Position numbers and translations under genes: made by a program. 64,000 nt of DNA from Verrucomicrobiota bacterium (lineage in GTDB: Bacteria; Verrucomicrobiota; Verrucomicrobiia; Verrucomicrobiales; DEV007), in the NCBI GenBank assembly GCA_963205275.1, contig CAUJIH010000013.1, positions 1 through 64,000 on the forward strand, given 5' to 3'. Under the pieces are notes generated by a model. That model worked only from the letters and a program-made list of their open reading frames with translations. It was not told where the DNA came from and made no database searches. Positions 34,002 through 42,107 of this stretch are shown one piece after another; position 1 is the first letter of the stretch; each line of letters begins with the position of its first letter.

Positions 34002-36632
34002 TCACTTTTCCAGCAGCCACCAAATCGTCTTCTCTGCCGGATGAAGCGCGACAGAATCGACATCCTTCTTTGAAGCGTCTCTGCGCTGTCCTGCGGCATC
34101 GAGAGGCGTTATCGTCCACTTCGTGCCTTCGGGCAAATGAAGTTTTGCCTCCAATCCAAAAACTCGCACAGGCCCGTCTCCCCAATTCTTTCCGACCGAG
34201 TTCCGCTCCTCGTTCCAGCCCATCCCTTGATTCTCCGCCCGCCGCATCGCGGTCAGCAGGAGCTTTTGTGACTTCGCCACAGGCTTTCCATCCAGTGCCA
34301 CGAGCATCACTGTGGCGTGAGGAGCCGGTCCGGACAGAAGTTTTACATCCAGAGAAACGTCCCCCGCCTCCCAAGTTCGTCCGCCGATTCGTCCCGACCA
34401 GGCTCGTGCGGCCGGAGCTTGTAGAATCCATGTCTCGCCCTTGCGATCCCAACTCCATTCGCTCGTATCTGATCGAATCACCGAATCAACGGGGAGACTC
34501 GGAAGCGCTTCGGAAAGAGAGAATCCTGTTCTGCCCTCCTGATGCCCCGTTCGAATCTCCAGCGCTACGCCATTCCGAAGCGACAGCGCTCCTCCGGAGC
34601 GATCTGGATCACCTCGTTCCACCTGCCCCGCCTCTCGCCATAACTTGTCTCCTGCCGTACTCACTCGAGCAGCGAAGCTCACCAGCTCATCAGCCGGAGC
34701 CTGTAAGATCACGCGCTTCTGAGCCAACGAGACCAGCCCCAAGCGAAATAATACCGCCGCCGAAGGCCGGAAACCGTCCTTCCCAGGATGTGTTGCCTCG
34801 TTGAAATATCCCGTGAGTTGATCGGATCGAAAATCGTCAGAGCGATGACCGTAAGTGTAGTGATAGAGTCCCGCCCAATTCTGAAAGCAGGCATACGCAG
34901 CAAACATCGGCCACATCTCGGCAGCATAATCGCTCGGAGCCGGAATATCGTATTCTGACACGGTGTAGGGTTTGCCGATCGGGCGCAGAATGGCCATTCC
35001 CGCCAAAGTTCCTCCCTCGACGGACGCGACTTGACTCGTATTTCCAATTCGCCAATCTCCGGAATCCCATGGTTTCCCCGGAAAATGAGGATGCTGCCAA
35101 TAGCCATGGGTATCGACGAAATCGGATGCCTCCCACTCGCGTAAAGCTCCGAGGGAACCACCGAAAGAAACCTGCGTGTTCGCGATCAAGGCTCGGCAGC
35201 CTAATTCCTTTTTCAAAAAATTCCGAATTTCCGTCGCAAAACGAATCTCGGTATCAGACAGAAACTGAATCGCATCGTGACGCACTTTTTCCGGAACTCC
35301 GTTTGCCGCAAAGGGGGTATTCCGTGCTTCCAGCGTTTGATCGGGCTTAAGATAGCCTCCTGACACCTCGCGACATGAAAGGTCCCCGATTTCTACAACC
35401 CCTACTTTGTTCTTTAGGGAAAACACCAGCCTTGCTCCCACGGCGTCACTGAAATCCTGCGCTACGATACGAAACTCAAATGACTGCCAGTTCTTACCAA
35501 GCTTGATCGTCTCGTTTAATCCTAGATTATTCCAATCATCCGCCGCCTTAGCACAGGAAATGCCGAGTTCATTTCCCGACTCTGAACGGGCACGAAAGCG
35601 AAGCTGATACACCTGATCTGCTCGAATCTGCGTACGTCCCGACGAGAGCTGCAAACTCCAGCTTTCCTTCCCCGTCTGTGTCGCTTCCCATCGGATCGCC
35701 TGCCCTCCTTCGTCGGCAGTGACTGAACTCTTCGCTCCGCTGTGCATCTCCGGCTTCCATCGGACCAAGGCGGGAACTTGCTCCGGCCCCCTAGGACCGG
35801 TATCGAGGCCCCATTCCTGCCGCAATCGTTCCGTACTCTCATAGCGCGTTTTCAGCCACGCGACCCATTGATGTCGTAGCTCGGTAGCAAATGGATCCGG
35901 CAATCCACCCAGTTGATCAGCCAATTGGATCAGTGAGTCCTCATTGCTGATTTCCAGCACAGAAATCCCGGGATCGTCTTTGTAGGCAACACCGGTGTGG
36001 GGATTCACATGCGTGAGCAGCGCCCGGCTGTATTCCTTCAGCGCAGCGATTTCATCCGGCATGAAGAGATCCGTGCCTTTGCTGTATTTTGGCATCTCTT
36101 GGGGCCGCTTGGAATATTCGCGCCCCACATGCAGATTCAGATTCACTCGCACTCCTGCGGCTTTCAGCTCCGCGACGAAGCGATCCAGCCGCTCCAGCCC
36201 ATCGCGCCGAAGGCCGTCTCGAGTCACGTCGTTCGACTCAGGCGTCAGAGTCGGGGTATTGCCTCCCCACTGATTATCGAGGAAGTGGAGTCGAACCATA
36301 TTGTATCCGAACCGAGCGAGATGACGCGCCAGCGGACCCGCGATCTCCGGATCAGGCAAAGCTGCGGCAGCGGTAAGATTGGTACCAAAAATGCGAAACT
36401 CCCTCCCTTTCTCGTCCACGAACTTTTCTCCCTCGACTCGCAGCCATCCGCTCTCACCCGCGACTTTTTCGTTCAGTTCGCGTAGGTCAAAAGCGGGACT
36501 TTTGTCGGCCAGAGGAGAGATCGAAAAAGGGAACCAATCGTCGTTTTCATCCGCTCCGGAAGAAGACAGAAGACAAAAACCGCTCGCCGCGATCACCCCA
36601 AGTCTCAGAATCAATTGCAGAGTCGATCTCAT
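34002..36632 (-). CDS. Secreted clan-A (GH5-like) glycoside hydrolase with internal carbohydrate-binding-like domain
   Basis: An 876-aa exported enzyme starting at ATG 36632 with a hydrophobic signal (LRLGVIAASGFCLLSSS). A TIM-barrel beginning FRIFGTNLTAAAAL supplies the acid/base Glu in LEISNEDSL and the probable nucleophile Glu in TVSEYDIP, as in clan GH-A enzymes. Between the two lies a beta-sandwich insertion of about 150 residues (around 330-460, with YQLRFRARSESGNELG and WQSFEFRIVAQD) resembling a CBM4/CBM-like module. The C-terminal 200 residues look like beta-sandwich domains. The polymer substrate is unknown. The gene precedes the rhomboid protease with a 3-base gap. Confidence 0.82.
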   Translation of the reverse strand: MRSTLQLILRLGVIAASGFCLLSSSGADENDDWFPFSISPLADKSPAFDLRELNEKVAGESGWLRVEGEKFVDEKGREFRIFGTNLTAAAALPDPEIAGPLARHLARFGYNMVRLHFLDNQWGGNTPTLTPESNDVTRDGLRRDGLERLDRFVAELKAAGVRVNLNLHVGREYSKRPQEMPKYSKGTDLFMPDEIAALKEYSRALLTHVNPHTGVAYKDDPGISVLEISNEDSLIQLADQLGGLPDPFATELRHQWVAWLKTRYESTERLRQEWGLDTGPRGPEQVPALVRWKPEMHSGAKSSVTADEGGQAIRWEATQTGKESWSLQLSSGRTQIRADQVYQLRFRARSESGNELGISCAKAADDWNNLGLNETIKLGKNWQSFEFRIVAQDFSDAVGARLVFSLKNKVGVVEIGDLSCREVSGGYLKPDQTLEARNTPFAANGVPEKVRHDAIQFLSDTEIRFATEIRNFLKKELGCRALIANTQVSFGGSLGALREWEASDFVDTHGYWQHPHFPGKPWDSGDWRIGNTSQVASVEGGTLAGMAILRPIGKPYTVSEYDIPAPSDYAAEMWPMFAAYACFQNWAGLYHYTYGHRSDDFRSDQLTGYFNEATHPGKDGFRPSAAVLFRLGLVSLAQKRVILQAPADELVSFAARVSTAGDKLWREAGQVERGDPDRSGGALSLRNGVALEIRTGHQEGRTGFSLSEALPSLPVDSVIRSDTSEWSWDRKGETWILQAPAARAWSGRIGGRTWEAGDVSLDVKLLSGPAPHATVMLVALDGKPVAKSQKLLLTAMRRAENQGMGWNEERNSVGKNWGDGPVRVFGLEAKLHLPEGTKWTITPLDAAGQRRDASKKDVDSVALHPAEKTIWWLLEK

Positions 36633-37081
36633 CTTCGAAATCGTAGATTTGAAATTCTGAATTGCAATAGGGAAGACTCCCGACATCGTGGAGCAAATCG
36701 CAGCCAAAGAGCCGGGATCCGTTGTCGGCGTCGATCACCAAGGCATTGATGAGTTCAAAGCCGACCACGATCACCATCACCATCGTCAGGACGATTCCAA
36801 TCTTCGAATCTGAATCCCAACTAAATGACAACTTGCCTGCAATCTCAGAGCGAAGCGTTGCCTTCACGCCCCAAGCAACGGGAGACAAGAAAAGCAACCA
36901 CCCAGAACTCTAAATCCACCAAGCAAACGTTGGCATAAATTGTTGTATTCTGGACCAAAGGTCATGGGACACCCACACACGAATCAGTTTTATCAAAATA
37001 CCCAAACCTAGGAAAATAACTGCACACTCAACTGGAATCAAGATGCTAATGAGTCGTGGTGGATAGGAGATCTTTTGGATT
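36633..37081. other. 449-base stretch without a convincing gene
   Basis: AT-richer than its flanks. A 116-residue minus-strand frame (36547-36897) contains one hydrophobic segment but overlaps the signal-peptide start of the glycoside hydrolase in another frame and was not accepted. The left part probably holds the glycoside-hydrolase promoter. The right part marks the boundary to the DUF1501/DUF1800 unit. No clear repeat or RNA was seen. Confidence 0.5.
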
Positions 37082-38263
37082 CTACCCCATCAGCCCCATC
37101 TTCTTCAAGTTCGCGCCAGGGAAAATATTGGCAGCCTCAATGCCGCCCATGGCCCCAGCCAAGACTTCGGCAAAAACATCGCGGTAGTCGTAAGTGATTC
37201 CAATGCCGCCGGGGCCGATGGGATTCGTCTCATCCATCGCACCAATTGGCCAGTTGCCGAGGATGCGGCCACCCTTGACCTTGTCGCCCAGCGCCATGAA
37301 GCAAAAGCCACGGCCATGATCAGTGCCTAGCGAAGCATTTTCGTAAATCCGCCTGCCGAATTCGGTGGTGACCATGACGGTATAATCCCCGCGATGCTGC
37401 TTCAAATCGGTCTCAAAAGCCACAAGGCCCTTAGCCAGCTTCTGGGCATTGCTGGCAAAACTGCCCGCCGTGGAATTCTGGAAGAAATGCGTGTCCCAGC
37501 CAGCAAGGTCAATGCAGGCTACCTCAAGCCCAACGCGAGCTTTGATCAACCGTGCCAACTCGCGCAGACCATCAGCAAAGCTGTTGCCTTTGGGATACTC
37601 GGCCCCATTGGCAGGCGTGTAGCTGGTGTTGTTCATGGCAGACACGCGATTGAAGAGATCGAGCGTTTGCAGTCCGCGCTGGCCTAGCAGCGTGACGTCA
37701 GCCCCATACATGGCGCGCAAGGCACCCACGACGGCAGCAGGATCACCAGAGGGAGCCTTGATCGCGATGTCGCCAATATGCTCCAGCACGCTCACGGATG
37801 GCGCGCCACGCAAGCTCTCGGGCAGTTTGGTACCAATGGCGACAGCGCTCAATGCAGAGGTGCTTTGGTCTGCACGCGACCGTAAGAAACGCCCCAGCCA
37901 GCCACCGCCCGCAGAGGGGGCCTTCTCGGAATCACCATGCTCCATCTGGTCCTGACATTCAAAGTGCGAGCCGCTGGCACTGTCCGTTCCCACCCCCTGA
38001 ATCATGCCAAGCCGGGCTTCCTTGAACGCCGCCTCCAGAGGTTGCAGCAAGGGATGAAAGCCATAGCGGGCATCGAGCTTCACCGTGGTGCTAGCCTTAA
38101 TGCTCAGGGTTGGACGCGCGTTGTAGTAGTGGTCATCGGCATACGGCACGACCAGATTCATCGTATCCGCACCGCCGCGAAGGAAGACACAGATCAGCGT
38201 ATGAGTGCTGACAGCCTGGGCAGCAGCGGGACCGTTGACGAGTAATTGAGTGAGCGCTGGCAT
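37082..38263 (-). CDS. DUF1501 family protein
   Basis: A 393-aa protein of the alkaline-phosphatase-superfamily-like DUF1501 group, common in Planctomycetes and Verrucomicrobia and usually paired with DUF1800 or a DUF1549/1553 protein. Characteristic blocks are LICVFLRGGADTMNLVVPY, the His/Glu segment ASGSHFECQDQME, IDLAGWDTHF, TTEFGRRIYENASLGTDHG and the C-terminal YDYRDVFAEVL. The usual N-terminal Tat signal is absent: the frame opens only about 20 residues before the conserved core, so it may rely on its partner or stay in the cytosol. It follows the DUF1800 gene after 7 bases. Confidence 0.9.
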   Translation of the reverse strand: MPALTQLLVNGPAAAQAVSTHTLICVFLRGGADTMNLVVPYADDHYYNARPTLSIKASTTVKLDARYGFHPLLQPLEAAFKEARLGMIQGVGTDSASGSHFECQDQMEHGDSEKAPSAGGGWLGRFLRSRADQSTSALSAVAIGTKLPESLRGAPSVSVLEHIGDIAIKAPSGDPAAVVGALRAMYGADVTLLGQRGLQTLDLFNRVSAMNNTSYTPANGAEYPKGNSFADGLRELARLIKARVGLEVACIDLAGWDTHFFQNSTAGSFASNAQKLAKGLVAFETDLKQHRGDYTVMVTTEFGRRIYENASLGTDHGRGFCFMALGDKVKGGRILGNWPIGAMDETNPIGPGGIGITYDYRDVFAEVLAGAMGGIEAANIFPGANLKKMGLMG

Positions 38264-38270
38264 GGTGGGT

Positions 38271-39860
38271 TCAGCAACGTTGGAAGGCCGGGCTGGCCAG
38301 CATCACGCCGAGGAGTTCCGCTTTGGCAATCCTAACATTGCCTCTATCCTGGTGAGCATCGGCGGCACTAGCGATGGATTTCAACTCATTAGCAGTGGGC
38401 TGGCGGCCAAGGAGATGCGACCACCAGCGGGTGATGATTTGATCCCTGCTGCCCTTGGTGCCAAGGGCTTTGTCGAGGTCGTTTAAAGGCACGATGACAT
38501 CGTCGGCCATTTTGCCATCGGCCAGTGCCATGGAGAAATTCCAGCGCCAGAGAATCGTCCCCATCCATGGGGCTTCCTCATCGGGATAACCATCGGGCGT
38601 GGGATACTGGAACAAGCCGTGGCCCATGCGACTGAGGTATTCTAGGAGCGGACCGTGGCTGTTGCGACCTGCCTCGACATGGGTATCTGCCGCCAGTGCG
38701 CGTAGGCTGCTGACGATGTAACGGAACGGTCGCTTCAACAAGGAACCACGCGCTGCTAGGAACTCATCGCTATTGAGCAGCAAACGCAACATGGCTTTGA
38801 TATCGCCCTTCGTGCGGGTGAACTCTGCCGCCACACGCTGCACAATGCTGGCTGGCGGATCATAGCTGACAAAACGAACGCAAAGCTTTCTGGCAATAAA
38901 GTTGGCAGTGCTGGGATGCGAGCAGGCAATGCGCACAAGGGTGTCCAAGTCCGCTTCATTACCACCCGCTGGAACTGTTGTGCCAAGGACGTTCTTTTCA
39001 TCATTATCATGGTTGTCCGCATCGAAAAAGGATTTGCCGCGTGCGGGTGCTTGAAAGCGCTGAATGATGCCTTTGGGTCCCCGTTTGCCACCCCCTTTCT
39101 TCTCCTTCAAAAGGTTCACCGTCCAGCCGCTCAAGCAGCGTGCTGCCTCGCGAACATCGGTCTGCGTATAACCGCCATGAACGCCAAGCGTATGCAGCTC
39201 GAGCAACTCACGGGCATAGTTTTCATTCGGCACTGGGTTGTCCTTGGTCACCCGATTGCTGCGGCCATCCAGATAAACCAGCATCGCCGGCGATGTTGCG
39301 GAGGCGCGGATCAGGTCGTGAAAATTGCCAAGTGCGTGCTTCCGAATCACATCGCGATCATCGCTGGGCTTGAAGTAAATGCAGTCGCCTTTCTCCTGGT
39401 CGATGTTGAGGTGATCAGTCCAGAACTCGACCATTACCTCGAACAACTGCCGCCTGGAATAAATGGAGCGCAACATCGAGTGCCGCGTGAGTTCGTTGCG
39501 CAGCACAGACTTTTTAAATTCATAGGCATCGCCTTCGTTAAAGAACAAGCTCTCAAAACGCCTAGCGCGCATCTCGCACAACGAATCGTCAATGCGCTCG
39601 GGGTGCAGTTGTTCTTCAATCCAAGCAGAACGCCCCATGGCCTTCACACGCTCCAAATCACCTGGCCAGGGACCAAAGGCAGCGCGCGACAAAAGATGGA
39701 ATTCAGGATCAATCTCCGTTCCTGCCGCTGGACTGAGTTTCTTTGGCAAACTCTGGCCGAACGCACTCGACAGACTGCTGATCGTGCGCTCACAACTGGA
39801 CATGGCTGCCGCACCCGTGGTGAGAGCGGCTGTTTTGAGGATGGCGCGACGCGATGGCAT
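38271..39860 (-). CDS. DUF1800 family protein
   Basis: A 529-aa exported protein with a twin-arginine signal (MPSRRAILKTAALTTGAAAMSSC), whose Cys also makes a possible lipid-attachment site. DUF1800 hallmarks are HLLSRAAFGPWPGDLERVK, EQLHPERIDD, the segment FWTDHLNIDQEKGD, PNENYARELLELHTLGV, the ARCLSGWTV region, and the C-terminal block near LGRQPTANELKS. It is translated immediately upstream of DUF1501 and follows the membrane protein gene by 12 bases. These pairs are usually exported and of unknown activity. The placement behind an ECF sigma gene is noteworthy. Confidence 0.9.
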   Translation of the reverse strand: MPSRRAILKTAALTTGAAAMSSCERTISSLSSAFGQSLPKKLSPAAGTEIDPEFHLLSRAAFGPWPGDLERVKAMGRSAWIEEQLHPERIDDSLCEMRARRFESLFFNEGDAYEFKKSVLRNELTRHSMLRSIYSRRQLFEVMVEFWTDHLNIDQEKGDCIYFKPSDDRDVIRKHALGNFHDLIRASATSPAMLVYLDGRSNRVTKDNPVPNENYARELLELHTLGVHGGYTQTDVREAARCLSGWTVNLLKEKKGGGKRGPKGIIQRFQAPARGKSFFDADNHDNDEKNVLGTTVPAGGNEADLDTLVRIACSHPSTANFIARKLCVRFVSYDPPASIVQRVAAEFTRTKGDIKAMLRLLLNSDEFLAARGSLLKRPFRYIVSSLRALAADTHVEAGRNSHGPLLEYLSRMGHGLFQYPTPDGYPDEEAPWMGTILWRWNFSMALADGKMADDVIVPLNDLDKALGTKGSRDQIITRWWSHLLGRQPTANELKSIASAADAHQDRGNVRIAKAELLGVMLASPAFQRC

Positions 39861-39872
39861 GGCAGCAAGCAG

Positions 39873-40376
39873 TTAGGAGAGTGTGGCACTGGCAGGAGCA
39901 GCAGCCTCCGGCGCTTTGGCATGGCCAAGCAAGGCACGAACATTTACGCCCATGCCTGCAATCGCGATCAGCGGGAGAATCACAAACCATCCAATAACAG
40001 GGACAAGCGCACAACAGATCAAGACCAGCCCGCCGTTGCGAGTCTGTCGCCATGCTTCTGAATTGGCCCAGAGCCGCTCACCAATCACGCTGGCAAATCC
40101 GGCGCTGCCCATGAAGCCCCAGACGATAATAGCACCTGAAACCAAAATTCCAGGGACAGGTCCCAGTCGTTTGCCCAGCACAGCGATCAACAACGTGGCG
40201 ATAATCACGGGCACCAAACCGATTAACAAGGACCTGCCTACACCTGTCCGTGAGACTGCCATACAGCGCTCAAACCCGTCGGGCCACAGGCCTCGGCTCA
40301 ACATCCATAGCGCAGGCATTCCTGCTACAAAGGCGCTCGCAATGGCTACCCAAATCATGACGTCTGACATTAACAT
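39873..40376 (-). CDS. Multi-pass membrane protein of unknown function
   Basis: A 167-aa integral membrane protein with four hydrophobic segments: near residues 5-26, 48-68, 75-95 and 118-145. Gly and Ile/Val dominate, and a short Ala/Pro-rich tail follows. No enzymatic motif is visible and I recognise no family. It sits between the Spy-like membrane protein gene and DUF1800 on the same strand, with a 109-base gap upstream and 12 bases downstream, so it likely belongs to the same operon. Either ATG 40376 or ATG 40370 could be the start. Confidence 0.75.
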   Translation of the reverse strand: MLMSDVMIWVAIASAFVAGMPALWMLSRGLWPDGFERCMAVSRTGVGRSLLIGLVPVIIATLLIAVLGKRLGPVPGILVSGAIIVWGFMGSAGFASVIGERLWANSEAWRQTRNGGLVLICCALVPVIGWFVILPLIAIAGMGVNVRALLGHAKAPEAAAPASATLS

Positions 40377-40485
40377 GGCTTTTTATCCTCTGGTTTTTGG
40401 TTCGTTGATAGTAAATGAATCCAAGATCGCAAAGTGAAACGCATCGTCCGTGAGAGCGGTAACGAAAATTTCTCTGGCAATTGAA

Positions 40486-40872
40486 TCATCTGTCTCCGGC
40501 GGGTTTGTTCCTAGGATTGTTCCTAGGTTTGATCTTCTCAAATTGCTCGCGCTGCTGGGGAGTCAGTTCCTTTTCGATCTTTACGAGGGCCCTGTCGACG
40601 ATCTGCCAGACGTCGTGAATCGCCTGCTTTCGCAACTCGGTAAGGTCCTTCACCGCTTCATCCACCGGGGCCTCGAAAGCTTTGCGCTGCGCCTCCGTCG
40701 GCTTCAGTTTGACGAGTTGCTTCATGGCAGCCTCACGCCAGAATTTTGGGGTCTCCTTTTTCTTGTTCACGACCGACGAAACGATGATGCCGAGAAAGAA
40801 GCCAACGGCGACGCTCACCAGTATCAGAAAGGAGAGCAGCGAAATCACTTTGACGCGTCTGCGGAACATCAT
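40486..40872 (-). CDS. Single-pass membrane protein with Spy/CpxP-like helical domain
   Basis: A 128-aa protein: one transmembrane helix at about residues 8-34 followed by an external helical segment (about 40-115). The motif LKPTEAQRKAFEAPVDEAVK and a second LTPQQREQFEKIK resemble the paired helices of the periplasmic Spy/CpxP/heavy-metal-sensor families. Its start overlaps the stop of the preceding gene (ATGA). Within a sigma-led operon a sensing role is plausible but unproved. Confidence 0.72.
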   Translation of the reverse strand: MMFRRRVKVISLLSFLILVSVAVGFFLGIIVSSVVNKKKETPKFWREAAMKQLVKLKPTEAQRKAFEAPVDEAVKDLTELRKQAIHDVWQIVDRALVKIEKELTPQQREQFEKIKPRNNPRNKPAGDR

Positions 40873-41162
40873 GGCCAGACAAGATCAGAGGTGAGGGAAG
40901 AATCCACTACAGGCACTTCCAGGCGTGGTTGATACCATTCGGAAAAGGCGTAACCACCGCAGCCGAGACAAAGCACAGAGGTCACAACCAATGCGCGCAA
41001 CCCAAGCGTGGCTATCAGTTCATCCCAAGCATCAGCCGTGGTTTCGCAGCGGCGCGCCAGCACGCGAGTGATGAATTCATGGGATAGGGGACCGGCTTGT
41101 GCATCAGGAACAAGCCGGGCCTGTTCGGCTACTATCTGCCAGCGTTGATCGAAGTTTTTCAT
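40869..41162 (-). CDS. Small membrane protein adjoining an ECF sigma gene (possible anti-sigma)
   Basis: A 97-aa protein with a soluble helical N-terminus (about residues 1-50, Arg- and Glu-rich) and a single hydrophobic segment at about 55-72 (LVVTSVLCLGCGGYAF). Start and stop both overlap its neighbours (ATGA at each end), so it is translationally coupled to the sigma gene and to the Spy-like gene. Size, topology and position fit a membrane anti-sigma factor, but no zinc-binding HxxxCxxC motif is present. The role is inferred from context only. Confidence 0.7.
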   Translation of the reverse strand: MKNFDQRWQIVAEQARLVPDAQAGPLSHEFITRVLARRCETTADAWDELIATLGLRALVVTSVLCLGCGGYAFSEWYQPRLEVPVVDSSLTSDLVWP

Positions 41163-41797
41163 GGGGTATTGAATTCGTTCTTCATGAGTTCACGCGCAAT
41201 CTGCCGCAGCTTTAACCTCGCACGCATGGCACGCATCTTCACCATCGGACGTGTCCATCCTGTTTGCTCGCTGATTTCGTGAGTAGACCATTGCTCCAAG
41301 TCCAGCAACGTAAGCACCAGCCGGTCGGAAGGAGAAAGCCAGGCCATTAACTGGGTGAGAACTAGTTTTGCATCGAACGCATGTTCCGGTGGAGGCTCGC
41401 TGTGGCGCTCCAGCAGGTAGCCAAGCCACTCCGTTTCTCCTGCGTTCAAGTCTGCCATCCGCCACTCTGGACGAGCCCGCTCGGCACGCAAAGCATCCAA
41501 GCACGTCCGCACGGTAAGGCGTGAAACCCAATGCTCGAACGGCACGCCCGAGCGCTCTCGATAGGAGTCGAGCCGTTGGAACAGTTTGATGAAGACTTCC
41601 TGCATCAAGTCCTCCTCGCTCTCGCGGCGCGGCAGATGATTGCGCACCCAGCGACGAACTTGGGGATGCAAATACTCGATCAATAAGCCCGCCGCTGCTG
41701 CATCGCCTGCGCGCACCTGCTGGATGCAGGCTTGCACGTCGAAGGCATCTTGCATCGCGGGATTGATCATGCTGTTGGAGCGCAGAACACACGCCAT
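41159..41797 (-). CDS. ECF-type RNA polymerase sigma factor (DUF1800/DUF1501 operon)
   Basis: A 212-aa ECF sigma. Region 2 includes HLPRRESEEDLMQEVFIKLFQRLDS, and region 4 includes WLSPSDRLVLTLLDLEQWSTHEISEQTGW followed by the DNA-binding helix. It is distinct from the first ECF sigma in the window. ATG 41797 and ATG 41770 are both possible starts. It is the first gene of a tightly packed minus-strand unit ending with DUF1501. Directly upstream (opposite strand) lies an IS3-type transposase fragment starting at 41808, so the original promoter region may have been altered. Confidence 0.9.
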   Translation of the reverse strand: MACVLRSNSMINPAMQDAFDVQACIQQVRAGDAAAAGLLIEYLHPQVRRWVRNHLPRRESEEDLMQEVFIKLFQRLDSYRERSGVPFEHWVSRLTVRTCLDALRAERARPEWRMADLNAGETEWLGYLLERHSEPPPEHAFDAKLVLTQLMAWLSPSDRLVLTLLDLEQWSTHEISEQTGWTRPMVKMRAMRARLKLRQIARELMKNEFNTP

Positions 41798-41807
41798 CTA
41801 AACGCAA

Positions 41808-42059
41808 ATGAGACGCTCCGGTAACGCAGAATTTTGCAAAAATGGAGACTCCCCTAACTGGATGGACAATGTGCTCATCGAACGGCTCTGGCGCACTGTG
41901 AAATACGAATGCATTTTTCTATACGACCACAACACGCTCATCGGATTACGCCATGAACTAAACACTTGGTTCAAGCAATACAACGAATGGCGTCCACACG
42001 CGAATCTTGGCAATCTACCCCCCTCAAATATTTATGAACGTCGAGCCGCTGCCGCGTAA
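41808..42059 (+). pseudogene. IS3-family transposase remnant (C-terminal part of the integrase-core ORF)
   Basis: Eighty-three codons with the end of an IS3-type DDE transposase: DNVLIERLWRTVKYE, then LNTWFKQYNEWRPHANLG and NLPPSNIYE, the classical rve C-terminal signature that contains the final catalytic Glu. The rest of the transposase (earlier Asp residues, OrfA) is absent, so this is a decayed insertion sequence. No terminal inverted repeats can be assigned. It lies at the junction between the sigma-led DUF1800/DUF1501 unit and the kinase locus. Confidence 0.88.
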
Positions 42060-42107
42060 ACCCGCGTCGCTCGACCTGGCGGCAGGCGGGACCGGCTCAA
42101 TCCGTCA

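Noticed and set aside
36547-36897. Minus-strand frame of 116 codons with one hydrophobic segment
   Set aside because: It overlaps the signal-peptide start of the glycoside hydrolase in another frame, has no family resemblance and has no initiation signal.
38916-40061. Plus-strand frame of 381 codons
   Set aside because: It is the reverse complement of the DUF1800 gene; its translation has no recognisable domain.
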